A stretch of 62,926 bases of DNA from Lachnospiraceae bacterium (GTDB lineage: Bacteria; Bacillota; Clostridia; Lachnospirales; Lachnospiraceae): contig QXWV01000061.1 of NCBI GenBank assembly GCA_009911195.1, forward strand, positions 1 to 62,926. The letters are read 5' to 3'. Below are positions 62,654-62,926 of the stretch, piece after piece; the stretch's first letter is position 1; each line of letters opens with the position of its first letter. Under the pieces are notes generated by a model. The model ran no database searches and had not been told where the DNA came from. It saw nothing but the letters and a program-made list of their open reading frames with translations. Position numbers and translations under genes: made by a program.

Positions 62654-62926
62654 CTATTTTCCTCTTTTTTTCCTTCGCCAGATTGCTGCCCCTATCAAAA
62701 TAACTGCCACAATAGGAACTCCCCATAGGTATGGCGGCAGGAACTCTTCTTCCCCGGCCAATCCCCTTCCGTTCTTCACTGTTTCTGGCTGTTCTTCCGG
62801 CAGGTACTCTGTCCGGCTTCCCCTCACCAGAAGCCGGTGGGTGTTGATGCCGTAGGGCGTACAGGTCACCAGGGTACAGTAGTCCTCCCCCCTTACCGCC
62901 TCCAGGTCACCCGCCTCCTCCGGCAG
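62654..62926 (-). CDS. Class C-type sortase, 5'-truncated by the window edge
   Basis: Only the last 90 residues are inside the window; the frame runs off the right edge. The catalytic motif TLVTCTPYGINTHRLLVRG contains the active Cys and the downstream catalytic Arg, typical of pilus-type (class C) sortases. A C-terminal membrane segment (FLPPYLWGVPIVAVILIGAAIW) and an RRKKRGK tail follow. It is at the head of the leftward surface operon and should link its proteins to each other or to the wall. The 153-base gap to the next gene holds nothing recognisable. Confidence 0.9.
   Translation of the reverse strand: MPEEAGDLEAVRGEDYCTLVTCTPYGINTHRLLVRGSRTEYLPEEQPETVKNGRGLAGEEEFLPPYLWGVPIVAVILIGAAIWRRKKRGK

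Overview
The window looks like one chromosomal stretch of a spore-forming, gut-associated clostridium, most likely Lachnospiraceae. The evidence is strong AGGAGG ribosome sites, spoIID/spoIIQ, spoVT, an ileS T-box, class-specific carbohydrate ABC systems without their own ATPase, and glycan-scavenging genes typical of that family. This taxonomic call is an inference from gene content. No rRNA, tRNA, CRISPR array, phage or complete insertion sequence was seen.

Layout. 0-5 kb (minus strand): a sporulation pair (SpoIID and a SpoIIQ-like M23 protein), a calcium-loop protein and a lipoprotein amidase. 5-7.4 kb: an aconitase-family hydratase. 7.7-16 kb: a lacto-N-biose/galacto-N-biose (host mucin and milk glycan) locus with binding protein, two permeases, a small membrane protein missed by normal length cut-offs, a GH112 phosphorylase, a divergent AraC regulator and an N-acetylhexosamine kinase. 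16-24 kb: a two-domain PPK2, glycogen phosphorylase and a long IleRS preceded by a complete T-box leader. 24-33.7 kb: bioY, then a sialic acid locus. An RpiR regulator and ROK kinase are transcribed leftwards; a binding protein, two permeases, YhcH/NanQ, NanA, a frameshifted NanE and an SGNH esterase are transcribed rightwards from a shared promoter region.

33.8-45.7 kb: mixed housekeeping (secreted repeat protein, nicotinate phosphoribosyltransferase with a structured leader, DegV, Uma2-like protein, SpoVT, a YyaL-type protein, a Spx/ArsC-like protein, a GH31 glycosidase, a membrane-anchored amidase and a radical SAM protein). 45.7-50.2 kb: a TelA/XpaC pair and an ECF sigma/anti-sigma-like pair. 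50.3-53.4 kb: a 250-bp palindromic element followed by a three-gene cassette (DUF262, DUF3696-type ATPase, unknown protein) resembling a defence operon. 53.5-57.7 kb: mfd and pth. 57.9 kb to the end: a surface-protein operon with overlapping genes, led by a class C-type sortase that runs off the right edge.

The most unusual signals are RNA-like. Two unlinked intergenic elements (17602-17780 and 50277-50526) share a core with the same hairpins but different sequences in their closing stems. The leaders of pncB and nanA can each form an H-type pseudoknot next to the ribosome site. The DUF262/DUF3696/unknown cassette is the best candidate for an undescribed protein system. All of these come from reading by eye; no folding, alignment or database search was run.
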